Positions 24,650-36,639 of a DNA stretch of 64,000 nucleotides are shown here, one piece after another (within the stretch, counting starts at the first letter, position 1; the number at the start of each line of letters is the position of its first letter). The stretch is from the NCBI RefSeq assembly GCF_000276665.1, contig NW_004955473.1, positions 1,142,403 to 1,206,402 of the forward strand, given 5' to 3'. This stretch comes from Chinchilla lanigera (taxonomy: Eukaryota > Chordata > Mammalia > Rodentia > Chinchillidae). The notes under the pieces were generated by a model. The model saw nothing but the letters and a program-made list of their open reading frames with translations, did no database searches and was not told where the DNA came from. The position numbers and the translations under genes were made by a program.

Positions 24650-25040
24650 TTTTTATTAAAGAGACAAAAAGAGACCAAAAAACTAAATGATACAGAATTT
24701 CAAAACAAGATGATAGGAAATAAACAATGGTTATTATATTGCATATCGTTGTCTTTAAAGTAGTTGCTCCAATTACCAGATACAGGCATGCAAAATTTAT
24801 CAAAGAATATAAGCACTAACTGTTCCTTTCAGTGAACTAATCGAAATTAGTAGTACAGTGATCTTAGCTATCTTGTGTATATATGCATATCTTTTTCCCC
24901 CTTCCTTCTTTTCTCCTTTCCCTCCTCCCTGTGGTTCTTTCCTTTTGAGCAGTTTCTTTCCCTTCCCCTATATCTGTTCTACCTTTTGGATCTTATTTAC
25001 TCTTTCTACTTCTTACACTAGTGAATTGTGCACTTTAAAG
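24650..25040 (-). mobile_element. LINE-1 3' UTR fragment, antisense
   Basis: Same 3' UTR family as the large L1 (6.5-6.8 kb): shared blocks 'caagatgataggaaataaac', 'aatggttattatattg', 'cagtgaactaatcgaaatta', then the pyrimidine tract (24890-24935) and 'taccttttggatcttattta'. Only the 3' end is present. Confidence 0.88.
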
Positions 25041-25044
25041 GAGT

Positions 25045-26920
25045 GAATTTTATGCTACAGAAATTGTATCTCGGTATCTTTTTAAAGAAATGATTGTGCC
25101 CCTTCCTTTTCTATCAGTGTCAGTTTGCTCAAATTCGGTGTGTTATGAACATTCCGTGTGTTGTCGTCTGCATGGGGAACGTTCCTGGTGATGGAATGTC
25201 TGCTTAAAGTATCCATGTCCTTGGGGTTCACAGGGCTCTGGGATACCATTTGTGACCTATGACTCTTGAGGAAAGAATACTGGTGGCTTTGAAAGCTGCT
25301 CTGCTCAGGAGCTGGTCAATAGGCTCCTAGTTACCAGTCAGGATTTTTAACTTCCTGATTGTAAGTTTTCTATGAGAGTAGGAGAGCCAGTTCTGGTCCT
25401 TACTTCTCTACAGGATACTCAAATAACGACTATTATTTTTTTTCCCTTTAGGAAAATCGTGAATGTTTAAAAGTGTAACTTCCCCAAATAACTTGATTTA
25501 TCTTGATGTGAAGCAATTCGCTACCAATGTGTTTTCCAGAAAGCACTAATCAATTCCAGGTCAAAATCAGTTAAAGGGCCCCACAAGTTGATAGTGAGGT
25601 CTTAAAAAGGCTCAGCAGCTTTGGAACATTAAATTTACTTGCTGTAAATTTGGAATAAGAACATAAAGAATCACTTTCCAGCAAGATGATGAAATTTCAA
25701 AATGTTCATTATGTGTTTCATCAGAAGCACACTACATTAATTTTCCAGCTCAACTAAGTGGAGGAAGTAAGGTTTCTCCTTACTAAAAAGTTGCTCTGAT
25801 GTTTAGAAAGGCAGTCCAGTTTCATTAATGAATCCAATCTGCTCTGACTTGTGACACTATTTAATGTGTCCTAAAAACTCTAATAGACATAAGTGTCATA
25901 CAAACCAGCATCAAATTTTGTCCCCTTAAAACAATGGCCAAGAAGGTGTTTATAAAATTTGGTTTTGTTTTCCAAAGATCCAAGTACAACAGCTTATGGT
26001 CAGCCTTTGATTTTTCATGCCAACGGAAGAGAGCAGTGGTATGGCTGGTTCCTCTTACAATAATGTCTTTGCCTTTGGGGTTTGTATTGGTACACATTTG
26101 GCTCTGGGGATGAATTAGCATGAAAGAAGTCCTGCTGACCAGCATGTATTCCTCAAAGCCCCTTTCAGACATCTGTCCCACTCTAGGGCCTGCTGGTCAA
26201 TGAGAGCATCATCCCCTCCACCCACAGGGGCCTTCTGCTAGGTAGCTAGAAAACAAAAAATGTTTTTGTGTTTTAAAGGTCCTCTTGCTCAGCTGCAGCT
26301 ACTACAGAGAAGTGAACGAAAAGGCAAGGTGATGAAGTACATCAACATCAAGCATCTTTTCACCTACTTTGCGTAACTTTGCTAATAAGAACTTGAAAGC
26401 AAGGTCATTCAGCCGATGATACCTGAGATGTGTTGGCTTATCCTTCCAGGCCCCATAAAAGCACATTTTATCATCTCATCTTACAGAATCCCAAAGAGCT
26501 TTGCAAACTAACTGTCATGGTGTGGAATTGCTTGGTGCTTCCTGAAGTGCAACCTGTTTTGCTGTGAACAGTAGCAGCTGTTACAGTAGCTCCTAGAAAT
26601 CCTGCCTGTAAGTTCAGATCTGGAAGCGAGGGTTATACCATGGACTGCTATGGTTTCACTTCTTCCAAATGTAGAGTTCCCCGGCTCTCTGGCCTGTTGC
26701 TTGGGTTCTCCTGACCAAGCTGAGCCCTGGCATACTTGAACCTTGGATACTTTTTTTGGCCTGATGTCTGTTGTGGTCATCCAGGCCTCTCTATATTGCA
26801 CCTGCCTACTGACCCCTTGACATCTGCCAAACTATCCTGGCCTAATAAATCTCAGATCTGGCCTCTGCTAACCTCTTTCCTTGCTGTCTGAATGAAAAGC
26901 TTTGGCAACCTGTTTACATA
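25045..26920. other. Unassigned intron sequence
   Basis: No gene recognised. A 106-codon minus frame (26181-25861) has no family features I know and is probably chance. Confidence 0.5.
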
Positions 26921-26936
26921 GATGTGACATGTTCTT

Positions 26937-27214
26937 TTTTTTTTTTTTTTTTTTTTGGTTTTTCTCCAGTACCGGGAACTGAACTCACGACCTTGCGCTT
27001 GCCAGGCAGGCGCTTTTGCCGCTGAGCTANNNNNNNNNNNNNNNNNNNNNNNNNNNNNNNNNNNNNNNNNNNNNNNNNNNNNNNNNNNNNNNNNNNNNNN
27101 NNNNNNNNNNNNNNNNNNNNNNNNNNNNNTTTTTCTCCAGTACCGGGAACTGAACTCACGACCTTGCGCTTGCCAGGCAGGCGCTTTTGCCGCTGAGCTA
27201 AACCCCCAGCCCCC
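26937..27214 (-). mobile_element. Young ID SINE split by an assembly gap, body present twice
   Basis: One ID insertion with perfect 16-base target-site duplications GATGTGACATGTTCTT (26921-26936 and 27215-27230). Inside, the ID body appears at 26957-27029 and again at 27130-27201, identical over the shared part, on the two sides of a 100-N gap. One duplication pair for two bodies suggests a single insertion whose gap edges were not merged. Confidence 0.93.
27030..27129. other. Assembly gap, 100 N
   Basis: Exactly 100 unknown bases, a conventional placeholder length. Translated frames crossing it are meaningless. Confidence 1.
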
Positions 27215-27543
27215 GATGTGACATGTTCTTGGGGCAGATTTCTGTCTGTGACTATGCGAGAGACTGGTAGGCAACCAGTCTAAACCCTTCAGTGATATCT
27301 TGTTTGTCAGTGGGAGTAGAATCATGGGTAATCTGATAAAAGTGAGCAATCTGAAAGTCTTTGTGTTTAAATTTAGAACGGACACACAAACTCCACCAGG
27401 CAGCCAGTTATAATCAGAAACGGCTCAGAATCTGACTCCTGTTTTATTATAAGATGCTAACAAAAATAAAAATATATATATATAGTAAGGTGTTAGGCAT
27501 GGATAAGAAACAGGGTAATGGGAGAAATGAAAATAAGAGGAAG

Positions 27544-27546
<3 letters not shown>

Positions 27547-27579
<33 letters not shown>

Positions 27580-27600
27580 AAGAGAGAGCAAGAGCGAGCA
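27547..27600 (+). repeat. (GA)n purine tract
   Basis: GA dinucleotide run with AAAG and GCGAGC interruptions; a short (TA)n run lies at 27473-27484. Confidence 0.95.
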
Positions 27601-27619
27601 GGAGAGTGTGAGAGGGAGA

Positions 27620-29985
27620 GAATAGGATAGGAGAGGGAGCAGAGATGTGAATTAGGAAATGTGAAGTGTCATACTGAGAGGCAGAGTGTTTCTTTGAGTT
27701 AAACCAGGAGCATTGCTGAGTGCTTCCAAAGGTAACTGGCTTGCTCAGCTGGGCTGTCCTTTTCCTTCTGTATACTAAATGGTAACCTCAGATTTGCATT
27801 TCTATCACAGAATTTCAAGCTTGATTACTCTAACAAGTGCTTCTCTGATAGTCACTTTTTTATTATACTCTCAGTAGAGATGAAATTTAGCAAGTGGTAA
27901 TAATGATGGCAAAGGTCATAGCCCCTAGCAGAGAATGTGAGCTTGCAGGATAAGTGATTATTCATGCTATAGCTTTGGTGCTGGGCCACGGGTTTGGGGC
28001 TGGTCCTCTGTCTCCCACAGGTAAGGTGGAAAAGAATGCCTGAGGTGTTCAGTATGTAGGATCCCTCTGGTAGCTTTTGGGGTTGTCTCTTTGAGGAACA
28101 GTTGTTACTTTGGGAATGAGTTCTAGGATGAGTCACTGTTTTGCATAATTCATGGAGGTCTTTGCAAATGGCAGCGACTTCTGATCCAAAAGAAATGCAT
28201 CCAAAAGTTGCATTTCTGTCCTTAGAAGTTCCAGGAAGACTTAAGCCCCCAGGAATCCTTTAAAAAGCTGCTGAGGGCATAATAGATTAAATTGGATTTC
28301 ATAGCAGACAGGAAGTTCCTTCAGGGCAAGAATCATGCCGCATTCTCTTTCAGATTCTTGACACCTCTAATGCCTTATCTGGCGCAGAGCAGGTACTCAT
28401 CGATGAGAGAAGGGAGGCTAATCAGATAAAGATAGCTTCAGTCACTGCATTTCCCTAGTCTTATCCAGTTCCCTCAGTTCCAACTTGCTCTTCCCCACCT
28501 TCCCACTGGGTATATGTACATCCGATTTTGACTTCATTAGCTTTGTCCAAGCTTGGGTTTTAGAAAGGAAGTCTATCCCAATGTATCACTTCTGCCAACT
28601 AGTCTGAAGTTCATCTTTCCAAATAGAAGACATCAGCTAATAAAGATAATGTTGTAAGTTATTTTCTCAGTTTGTAGAAAAAATGCGTTATTAGTCTTCT
28701 GGTGGCCTGGCCTTAAAGTCGTTTCATGGAATCCTCTGTTGCCTCATTTTGAACCCTGCTAGCAGGCTCAGCTCTAGTCTCTGTGATTCTGGCAGTGTAG
28801 CCAGCCAGCTGCGATGGTTAGCACCACACCTGGCCTTTCACCCTTTTGCATCGGGATTGATGAGTGTGATAGCAAGACATTCCCATTACATTGTTGTGGA
28901 TGCAGCAGGCAAATAGATTTGCTTTTGAAGTGGAGGAAATGAGGCAGAGAGATTACCTTCTAGCCTGTATTGCCGGATAACCCTTCATCAGTGAGACAGT
29001 TGGAAAGAAAATATAGAGCACCTCTGTACATGCAGATGATCAATTCAAAGAAAAGAAAAAATAAAAATACCAAATTAAAAAGAAATAAAATACAAGGCTT
29101 TAATGGGGAGGAAATACAATAGTATCTCACATAACATCATTTGTGAAATACTTTAAGATAAGTCAGTAAGACTTGTGTAATTCCACAGGGCTTGAGATAT
29201 GGGAAAAATCAAGTAGATCTTTGGAATAAGCCATTATGAAGAGAGGTCTCTGATGAGTTGCTCTTCACTCTGAATATACTATGATACTAAAACAGAAATC
29301 TTTTGGAGCCTTCTTTCTGGAAGTTTTTATTGAGGTATTCAAATTCACTGTTCTCTTTCTCTTTGGGGTAACACCAGTCCAGGTAGACTGTGTGAGTTTT
29401 GATCAAGGTGATGATATTTGCCCTTTATTTTCCTCTAGACCACTAGCAATGGAATTTGTTTCATTCCTAAACTAGGGATCAGATTTCCAACAGGTGGTTT
29501 TAACTGAGACTATAGGCCCAGCCTTGGGAAAGCAAGTCGGCATGTAATTATATGTTCCCGTGGATTGCTTTCAGAGTTTGGTAATTATTGTGAAATTGGC
29601 CAGCTGGAACTCACAATTAGCTCAGGTCCAAGTTTCCCAGGCCACCAGCAACTACCTGTCTTTGAGGCAGGTTGATGATCTTGGACATAAATTGTTCCCC
29701 TTAAATGTTATAGGACAGAAAACATTTAAAATGAGGTATGGCTGGGTCCTCTAGAAAACCAGAATCAGTTATTAAAATAAAGTAAAAAAAAAGTGAATGT
29801 TATACCTTTTTAAAAGCCTCCTTGTGGGAGGGGCAAGTAAAAAAAGGATACTGTGAAATAACTGTGGCAGTGGCACTTTCAAAATTAAATACAACTAAAA
29901 TATTTCTTAAAGTTAAAGAGAAATGAACCATACTACTGAGTAGTGGGGAAGCAATAAACTACTTTTCTGGCCTTTAAATCACTTT
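27620..29985. other. Unassigned intron sequence
   Basis: No gene seen. 28350-28415 faintly resembles a MIR or L2 end ('ctggcgcagagcaggtactc') but is too short to assign. Confidence 0.5.
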
Positions 29986-29989
29986 CTCT

Positions 29990-30215
29990 CCAATCCCACT
30001 TTTATAAGATTAGAAAAATTTAATGGCTCCTCATACTTTCTAAGATCAAACCTAAACTCCCTAGCAGGGCGTCTAGGTCCCTTCCCAGCCTGGCCCCAGC
30101 CTGCTTCTAGCCTCCTCTTGCATATGGTCTGTATAATCATTTCATTTCATCCATCCATATGTCATTTATAGAAAGGCACCATGTGCAAGACATTGCTAGG
30201 TGTGTTGTGATCCAG
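29990..30215. repeat. Ancient repeat, possibly L2
   Basis: 'agatcaaacctaaactccct ... ggtcccttcccagcctggcc' has the look of a common ancient mammalian repeat (L2-like). Family and strand uncertain. Confidence 0.35.
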
Positions 30216-30589
30216 CGCCACATTACTCCACTTTGGTAGTGGCTTTATTAGTTCACCATGCTCCTAATTGGGCTGCATTAAAAAAAAATTATGAGGTGCC
30301 GAGCGCCTGGGCAAGGATTGTAGCAATGGCCTGGCTGGGGTACGGAGGTGTGGCAGAGAGGGATGGATAGGACTAAAATGTGGTGGGAGAGAGAAGAAAG
30401 ACATTAACTAAGTAACAAAAATGGTGTATACAATCTACTGCCTGTTTTTTTTTTAATTTTCAGTAAATTTGTAGACCCTTGTGAGCTCACCTAAAATCAA
30501 GCAAGACGAAATTAGCTAAGCAATGTATAATAAATGAACACAATGGAACACCACATAGTTATGTTGAAACGTGTGTGAGATGATATTAC

Positions 30590-30845
30590 TAATAATAGTT
30601 AGCATTGATTGAGGGCTGATTATATGCCAGGCATTGTTCTAAGCATTGCATATATATTTTGTCATTGTAACACCCGCACCAACCCTCTGAGGTTAGATAC
30701 TATTATTATGTCAATTTTAGAGAATCCAGAGTAGATAAAAGTTAATGACTGAGCCAATGTCACATATCTAGCACATGACTGACCCACAATTTGAAAGGAT
30801 GTATCCTGGTCACAGAGTTTATCATCTTAACTACTATACTACAAC
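30590..30845 (-). repeat. MIR, nearly complete
   Basis: Clear antisense MIR order: 'gggctgattatatgccaggc', 'attgttctaagcattgcata', 'caccaaccctctgaggttag', 'atactattattatgtcaatt', 'aatgactgagccaatgtcac' and a terminal 'taactactatactacaac'. Confidence 0.92.
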
Positions 30846-30849
30846 TGTC

Positions 30850-31500
30850 ACTGGAAAAATAATCGAAATGAATGTACACCTTGCTAGCCACATATAAACA
30901 CATTGTTAGAGGCAATATGCAGTTATGCAAATGATTGGATTTAACATTAGATTCTTTCTACTGAAAGGAGGCTTAAATTTCTAAGAGGGAACTAGCAAGG
31001 ATAGTTCAGAGTCACGGAGGTGAAGGAAAAGCAATTTAGGAAGGGGAATGTCAGCTGTGTCAAATGTCAACCAAGTCAGGAATTAATAACTTGTAACTGT
31101 TTCTTCATCAATAAATCTTTCTATTACTATACAACTGTCTTTTGAAAATTGAGATAATATTAGCTGGTTTCCTTTGATAATAAAGATTTTCAAAATATCG
31201 AGCATAACTGCAGGCTATATTTCTAGGGGTTGAAAAACTAAAAGCTGAATGTGTGTCCGTTTTTAAAGCCTTCTGCAGTAGTCTAAGGCATTTCATACCC
31301 AACTCTGATTGTGTGGCAGCATGATCTGAAATGTCTTAGTTTAGGAGGAAGGAACAAGCAAGCAGATTCCCGGTTTGGTGTCATCCAGACAAGCCAACCG
31401 ATGGGTTAACTAAATGTTACAGTTTCACATTCATTTTGGCACAGTGTAAACCATTCATGACAGTGACGTGTAGGTAGCATACTTGGGCTTCTCATTCACT
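30850..31500. other. Unassigned intron sequence
   Basis: No gene or named family recognised. Confidence 0.5.
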
Positions 31501-31504
31501 TGTC

Positions 31505-31735
31505 CATGTGTTCCCCTGTTAGTTTAGTAAATATATGTGAGAACCTCCTACATACCTGGAACCTGTCTAGGTAATAGGGTTAAGGTAAAGCAGACACATA
31601 AGCCTTGCTGTCAGAGCACTGGTAGTTCAGCTGGAGAGATAGATTTGTAAATAGCTTGTCATTATACTTCAGTGTGTACAGTTTAGTATGAGAGGTACAC
31701 AAAATATACCTTGAAGGAGTATATAGGAAGGAGAG
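31505..31735 (-). repeat. L2-like ancient repeat
   Basis: 'tgagaacctcctacatacct ... aacctgtctaggtaataggg ... gcagacacataagccttgct' follows the antisense L2 3' end order. Confidence 0.6.
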
Positions 31736-31739
31736 ACTG

Positions 31740-33040
31740 AACCAGGTAGGCTGGTGTTATTTTTTTATTAAATGAGAAACCTGTATAATTGTCCTCTCTT
31801 TCCAGGTGAACAAAATACTGCTGAGCTGAGAATTAAGAAACAATAACTAAAATTTCTTAGCTCTAGCAACGACACACACAGCATGGATTGCTTGGCTTTG
31901 ATGCCCTGGAATTTTTGTAGGCAACTGGCAAACAAGTGTGTTTTCCAAGCCACATTACGTTTAGATATAGCTCAACACAAATGCAACTATTTTAATGTTA
32001 TCTTTGACCACTTATCTAAGCTCTCAGCCATCGTCATGTCTTTATATGACCCTTAAAAGAGTTCCACTTGCTATTTGGGAAGTAATTCATGTGCCCCATA
32101 ATATTACCATATTCAAAACAAACTGTCAGAGGCATCCAGATAGTCTCAGGCCAAGAAAACAAACTGCTCTTTCTGGTTGAGTGCCTCTTACATGTCTGAC
32201 CATCACAGTTAACTAAGTCTAAGGTGACCTTTTTCATTTTTGTCAAGATGATCGTGAGCGTGAGCATTATAATGGATTTTATGATCACGTTGCCCAGGCC
32301 GAGAAGTACTTGAAAACCATTTTAAATTCTCAGTTGTTTATAAAAGCTAATAATCACATCGCTGTTTTAGCTAATGCCATTTGTTAAGTGGATCTTTAAT
32401 AATATTGTTTCTAAAATGCTTGTAAGAGGAAAATTTCTTTGTGAGAATCTCTTCTGATGACTACAGGTGAGTTACAGCTCAACTGCAAGCAGTGAAAGAA
32501 GGGGCTGTCTCATTGCAAGACCTACTAGTCCTGCCTTTGTTATTGCTTCTTTTCTATTGTGTTTCTGGCCCACTCTTTCACCTCCCATTGACTTCATAAA
32601 GAAGGGTTAACAAGAAGTTCAGATAGCTCGGGTAATCATATCATAATTCTCTCAAGCTCCAGTGCATCGCTGAAACACGCAACAGTCTTTCATGCTTTCG
32701 AGCCATGTAAGTTTTGAAGGGAAGAAACCATAAATCTTCAGTAGCTAATGTGTGTTACCATGAGCTGGTTGTCTTTGGCAGTGTCCACCCTGTTTCAAAG
32801 CAGTGTTTTGACAGAATTCAACAGACAAGCCACTGTGCTCTTTACAGAACAAGGTTATTATTGCTAATGGACTTCATAACTAGCTCTTATGCAAGACATT
32901 TCGAAAATACTTGGCCTAGCAGGACAGAAAGTTAAGTAGTATGATGGAAAGTACCAAAAAAAAAAAAAAAACCCACCAAACAAACTAGGGCTCATGAGAC
33001 TTGGAGCTTTGTTTCTGCTGTTATCAAGTTCCTCATCTGT
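31740..33040. other. Unassigned intron sequence
   Basis: No gene seen. An A-run occurs at 32956-32972. Confidence 0.5.
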
Positions 33041-33049
33041 GAAATGATG

Positions 33050-33235
33050 GGCTTTGATAATCAAAGTGCCTAGACCTGGCTGTACATTAGATTTGCCTGG
33101 GGATCTGTTCAAATATAGATTCTCAGGACCAGTGCCTGGAAACTCTGAGTTTACAGGTTTGTGATAGGGCCTAAGAATCTATATTTCATCAACATCTCAA
33201 GAGACCGTAGCGTAATAGGTTTACAGACCAACAAT
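33050..33235 (+). mobile_element. hAT-Charlie type MITE relic (MER5/MER20-like)
   Basis: Blocks 'gacctggctgtacattagat', 'ttgcctggggatctgttcaa', 'actctgagtttacaggtttg', 'gatagggcctaagaatctat' and 'acatctcaagagacc' match, in order, non-autonomous hAT elements common in eutherians. Exact subfamily not decided. Confidence 0.65.
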
Positions 33236-33840
33236 TTTTAGAAGTCAGTGAATTTGATGATGTCTAAGGTCCCACTGAGGTTTAAACACATGTAATTCTT
33301 ACATCAAAATAGCTGAGAATAAAGAGAAAAGATAAAAAACAAAGACTCTTGGAGCCAGAATTGATACAAAGGCTATATGAGGAATTATAACTACTAATAT
33401 TTTCTTGTTAAAGTTTTGAAATCAGAATTTTGAGTGTTAGGCCCACCAAGAAGGTGTTGGCCAAGCTGTGAGCCCATCAAGCGAATGGAGCCAGGACTGA
33501 GGGAGGTGGGTAATGCGAGGTCATGATTTCTGGACAAGAATTTGGAGTGCAAAGCTTCAGTGCAGGAAGGCATAGGTAGGAGCAGAATCCTATCTTACAG
33601 GAATTGCTTCAGATCTGGAGTTCAAGTAAGAAGGGCATAAAGAGGGGTGGAGATCAAGAGAAGCGTAGAGATAGAGGCGTTGAAACAAGCAGAATAGGAT
33701 CTCAGTTGCTGAAATGGCTGTGGTCCATGCGTTAATACACAAAAGACCTGATTGCCTACTCTGTGCATTCAATTTTGAGGACACTCATTTCTCAAAATGA
33801 AAGAGAATGAGAATGAAAAGAAGTATATGGGCTATGATTG
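33236..33840. other. Unassigned intron sequence
   Basis: Nothing recognised. Confidence 0.5.
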
Positions 33841-33849
33841 GAACATATC

Positions 33850-34370
33850 TTAGGTCGCAAGGTACTGGGGATGCGCAAGACCCTGTGTTCTTCTCACTTT
33901 TGGACTGTCTCGGCAAGGGCTGAGGGAAATGACGGGCTGGCAAGGCATGACAGCTGGACAGTGTGGCAGACAAACAGGGAGATAGTGGTGGATCCGACAA
34001 CACCGCGACCCTGAGTTGTCCGTCCCAAATTAGAGAGAGAGAGAGAGACAGAGAGAGCGAGCGAACTAGTAACAAGGAATAATGAATAATAGCGAAAGGT
34101 TCTTGGTATTAGTGGCTACATTTCAATGCAGAGGCTCTTTGCCTAATGATTTCCGCACTATAGCAATTCCCTGCATAGGCGCATCTCGCTACTTCAACTG
34201 AAAGCGAAGAATATGATGCAACTGATGATCTCAAGTCCTAGCAGCAGGACTCACTGTGGTTCTGTGCGTAGTGGAGATGGGCCAAGCTATGCTTGAAGAA
34301 GGCTCTATGAAGGACTGAGGCGTGAGAAATGTTTTATGTCATTCTTGGTAAGACCAGGAGGGGGCGCAAG
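33850..34370. promoter_or_regulatory. CpG-enriched unassigned segment with CTCF-like motif
   Basis: I count 18 CpG dinucleotides in about 520 bases, against an otherwise CpG-depleted AT-rich intron. The right end holds CCAGGAGGGGGCGC (34354-34367), 13 of 14 matches to a common CTCF core consensus. A (GA)n run sits at 34032-34062. No repeat family recognised. It may be an unmethylated regulatory element or a relatively young unlisted insertion; neither is shown. Confidence 0.4.
34354..34367 (+). promoter_or_regulatory. Candidate CTCF-binding motif
   Basis: CCAGGAGGGGGCGC fits CCASYAGRKGGCRS at all but one position. Motif only; occupancy unknown. Confidence 0.4.
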
Positions 34371-34374
34371 TCAC

Positions 34375-35735
34375 TTGATTGATACCCATAAACTGTGTAA
34401 TGAGATTCTTTAAGAAAGTGTTTTGTTCAGAAGCAGCAATAAATTTTGTTTACAATATCTCTTCAGTTTTCTGCTATACATATTATTAGAGAGATATATT
34501 TAGATTAGATATACTAAAAGTAACTCCATAATTACAACCCCAAAAGTTTAATGTATCATGGATGGAAAAAGGCCTCTTTGATTTCACAGAAAAGATGTCT
34601 TTGACAGTTGTTCCCTGTGCTCACTTGTTGATCCTTGCTGTGCACACCATGGATTTTCCCTTCTGGGAGGCATTTGATTTTCCATTGACTTTGTGGTCTT
34701 ATCCTTTCTATAGATAACCTTTGAAAACAGTTTTGAGTATGCACCTTTCTTGAAACTCATAGGCTGCCTCTCCTTTTCATTTTTCATTTTGAAATATATA
34801 CTAAATGTGGTATTCATTAGATATCATGAATTACGCTCGTGATACTTAGAATTGTCTCTGTGATGCCTTCTCAATGGCTTATTTTTCTATTTACAAGGTC
34901 TCTCTTTTTCAGAATGGTACTCTGAATTTTGCCAGTCACTCGTGTGATGAATTGTTTATGTCCAACCCCAGAATTGCCTTGTCAATATACCCATTCTTCT
35001 GTTTGTTGGGAAATGACTATGTGGTCGTTCTCCCCTGCACAATACCAATTTGTACAATCTTTTATGCTGCAATGGATTTTTTTTTGACAATTAAAAAGTG
35101 ATAGGTAAGCTAAACAGTACAACCTGTGCTCTCATAATAATAATATGGCCAGTCTATCGGTTTATGTCACTCTTACTGTATCTGATGATGTGTAGTTGGA
35201 ACATAAAAACAACTTAGAGGAGTTTCCCTGAATCCTGAGCATGAGAAGAATGAAATTTCTGCCTAAGAATTAAGCTAGAGGATCAACAAAACCAACAAGT
35301 TGTGGATGAGAACAGAGTTATGCAAATTCCCTTCAAAGAGACTAACTACAAAAGAATGGTGTGGTCAGGTTTTATTTGTCTGAACAAAGTATACATTTAG
35401 AGAAGAAGGCTGAAAACAAATGCCAAAAGTCACCTCTTATCGATACTACTTGGTGGAACATGGGTGACTTATTATTTTACTTCTGCAAACTTCCTTTTTT
35501 AAATTCCAAAAAGAGAGAACGAAACTGAAACAAGAGTCCGACAGACTTAGTGGCTCCAAGGAAGAAAAATTCCAGACAGTAGCCTGATTGACGGCGTGAA
35601 CACAGTTGGAGAAAGAATGTGTCAGTCAGGGAGTGGGGGTCGGGGGCTGTCACTCATGTAGCAGCTGGAAAAGAGAAAGTCTCAGAGAAAAATAGCCCTA
35701 ATCAGCCCACTCTGACCAGGAGAGAGACTTCGGCG
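34375..35735. other. Unassigned intron sequence
   Basis: No gene or confident repeat seen. Confidence 0.5.
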
Positions 35736-35739
35736 CTTA

Positions 35740-35980
35740 AAGTGGTTATAAGTGCAGTCCCATATCCAGATGATTTGGGGTCGTATCTCATGCCTACCAC
35801 TTCTTCATCTTGGGCAGGAGGCTATACCTTTCTAAGCCTCAATGACTGTCTGTGACATGGGGATTATTGTAATGGGACTGACCATTATTTAAAGGACCAT
35901 CATGAGAATAAAGGACATAATTTACATATTTAAGACAGTGCCTGGCACGTAGAAATTCCTCAATAAATTCCGCAATTGTT
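35740..35980 (+). repeat. MIR relic, sense
   Basis: MIR order: 'cctaccacttcttcatcttgg', 'tttctaagcctcaatgactg', 'gtgacatggggattattgta', 'atcatgagaataaaggacat', 'acagtgcctggcacgtagaa', 'cctcaataaattcc'. Confidence 0.88.
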
Positions 35981-35992
35981 ATCATATTTTGT

Positions 35993-36286
35993 TTAGAATA
36001 TCCTATTTCTAGAGACCTCGTTTAATGTGATGCCATAGTTAGCTATCCAAATCTTACAGGTGGAGTTGACATCGATTCTCTGGTGAGTAAGCAAGCTTTG
36101 GATTACAATTTGGCTTCCCGTGTTGTTTGCTGGTAGGGAGACTACACGAGGCTCTGTCACCTCAAGAATAATGGGTATCATTGGTACACTGGCATTTAGC
36201 TTTACTCCAAGTAATCTTTGGAGAGCTTGGTATTGTGTGTTCAATAAATCTAGGACATTTTCAAAATTGAAGGTTATGTCCCCCAT
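35993..36286 (-). other. Unrecognised 97-codon open frame
   Basis: An uninterrupted minus-strand frame between a MIR and an L1-like tail. No signal peptide, domain or family recognised; two N-x-S/T sequons occur but mean little. No splice or promoter context. A chance open frame or a fragment of an unlisted transposon is more likely than a gene. Confidence 0.15.
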
Positions 36287-36370
36287 ACATTTTTATTTTA
36301 ATTAACACATAGTAATCCTACATATTTATGGTACACAGTTGATGTTCAAGTTTGAATCTCTAAATCCTGG
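36285..36370 (-). mobile_element. Possible L1 3' end fragment
   Basis: 'tttttattttaattaacaca ... catatttatggtacacagtt' resembles antisense old L1 3' ends. Confidence 0.45.
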
Positions 36371-36603
36371 GCATTTTAAAATTATGTACATTGCCCTCTG
36401 TGAGCTTGGTTGATGTGAATCTAGTCCTGAGAGAAGTCTGTACACTCCTATTGAGGGCCTATCTCTGGGCCTAATGAGATTTTCTAACAGCTGGTCTGCC
36501 AGCATCCTCCAGCCAGTTAACTCCCTCCGTTTCTTTCAGAATTCTGCAGAATAAAACCAGTGCTCCATTTTGTGTTTGCTATGTATGCTTGCTGGAGTCT
36601 GAT

Positions 36604-36633
36604 TTGTGTGTGTGTGTGTGTGTGGGGGGGTGT
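36604..36633 (+). repeat. (TG)n microsatellite
   Basis: TG run followed by a G-run. Confidence 0.93.
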
Positions 36634-36639
36634 ATGAAT

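Noticed and set aside
25861..26181. 106-codon minus frame
   Set aside because: No recognisable domain, no splice or promoter context, and such lengths occur by chance in this much sequence.
26852..27385. 177-codon minus frame and other frames through 27030-27129
   Set aside because: They run through unknown bases and ID SINE sequence.
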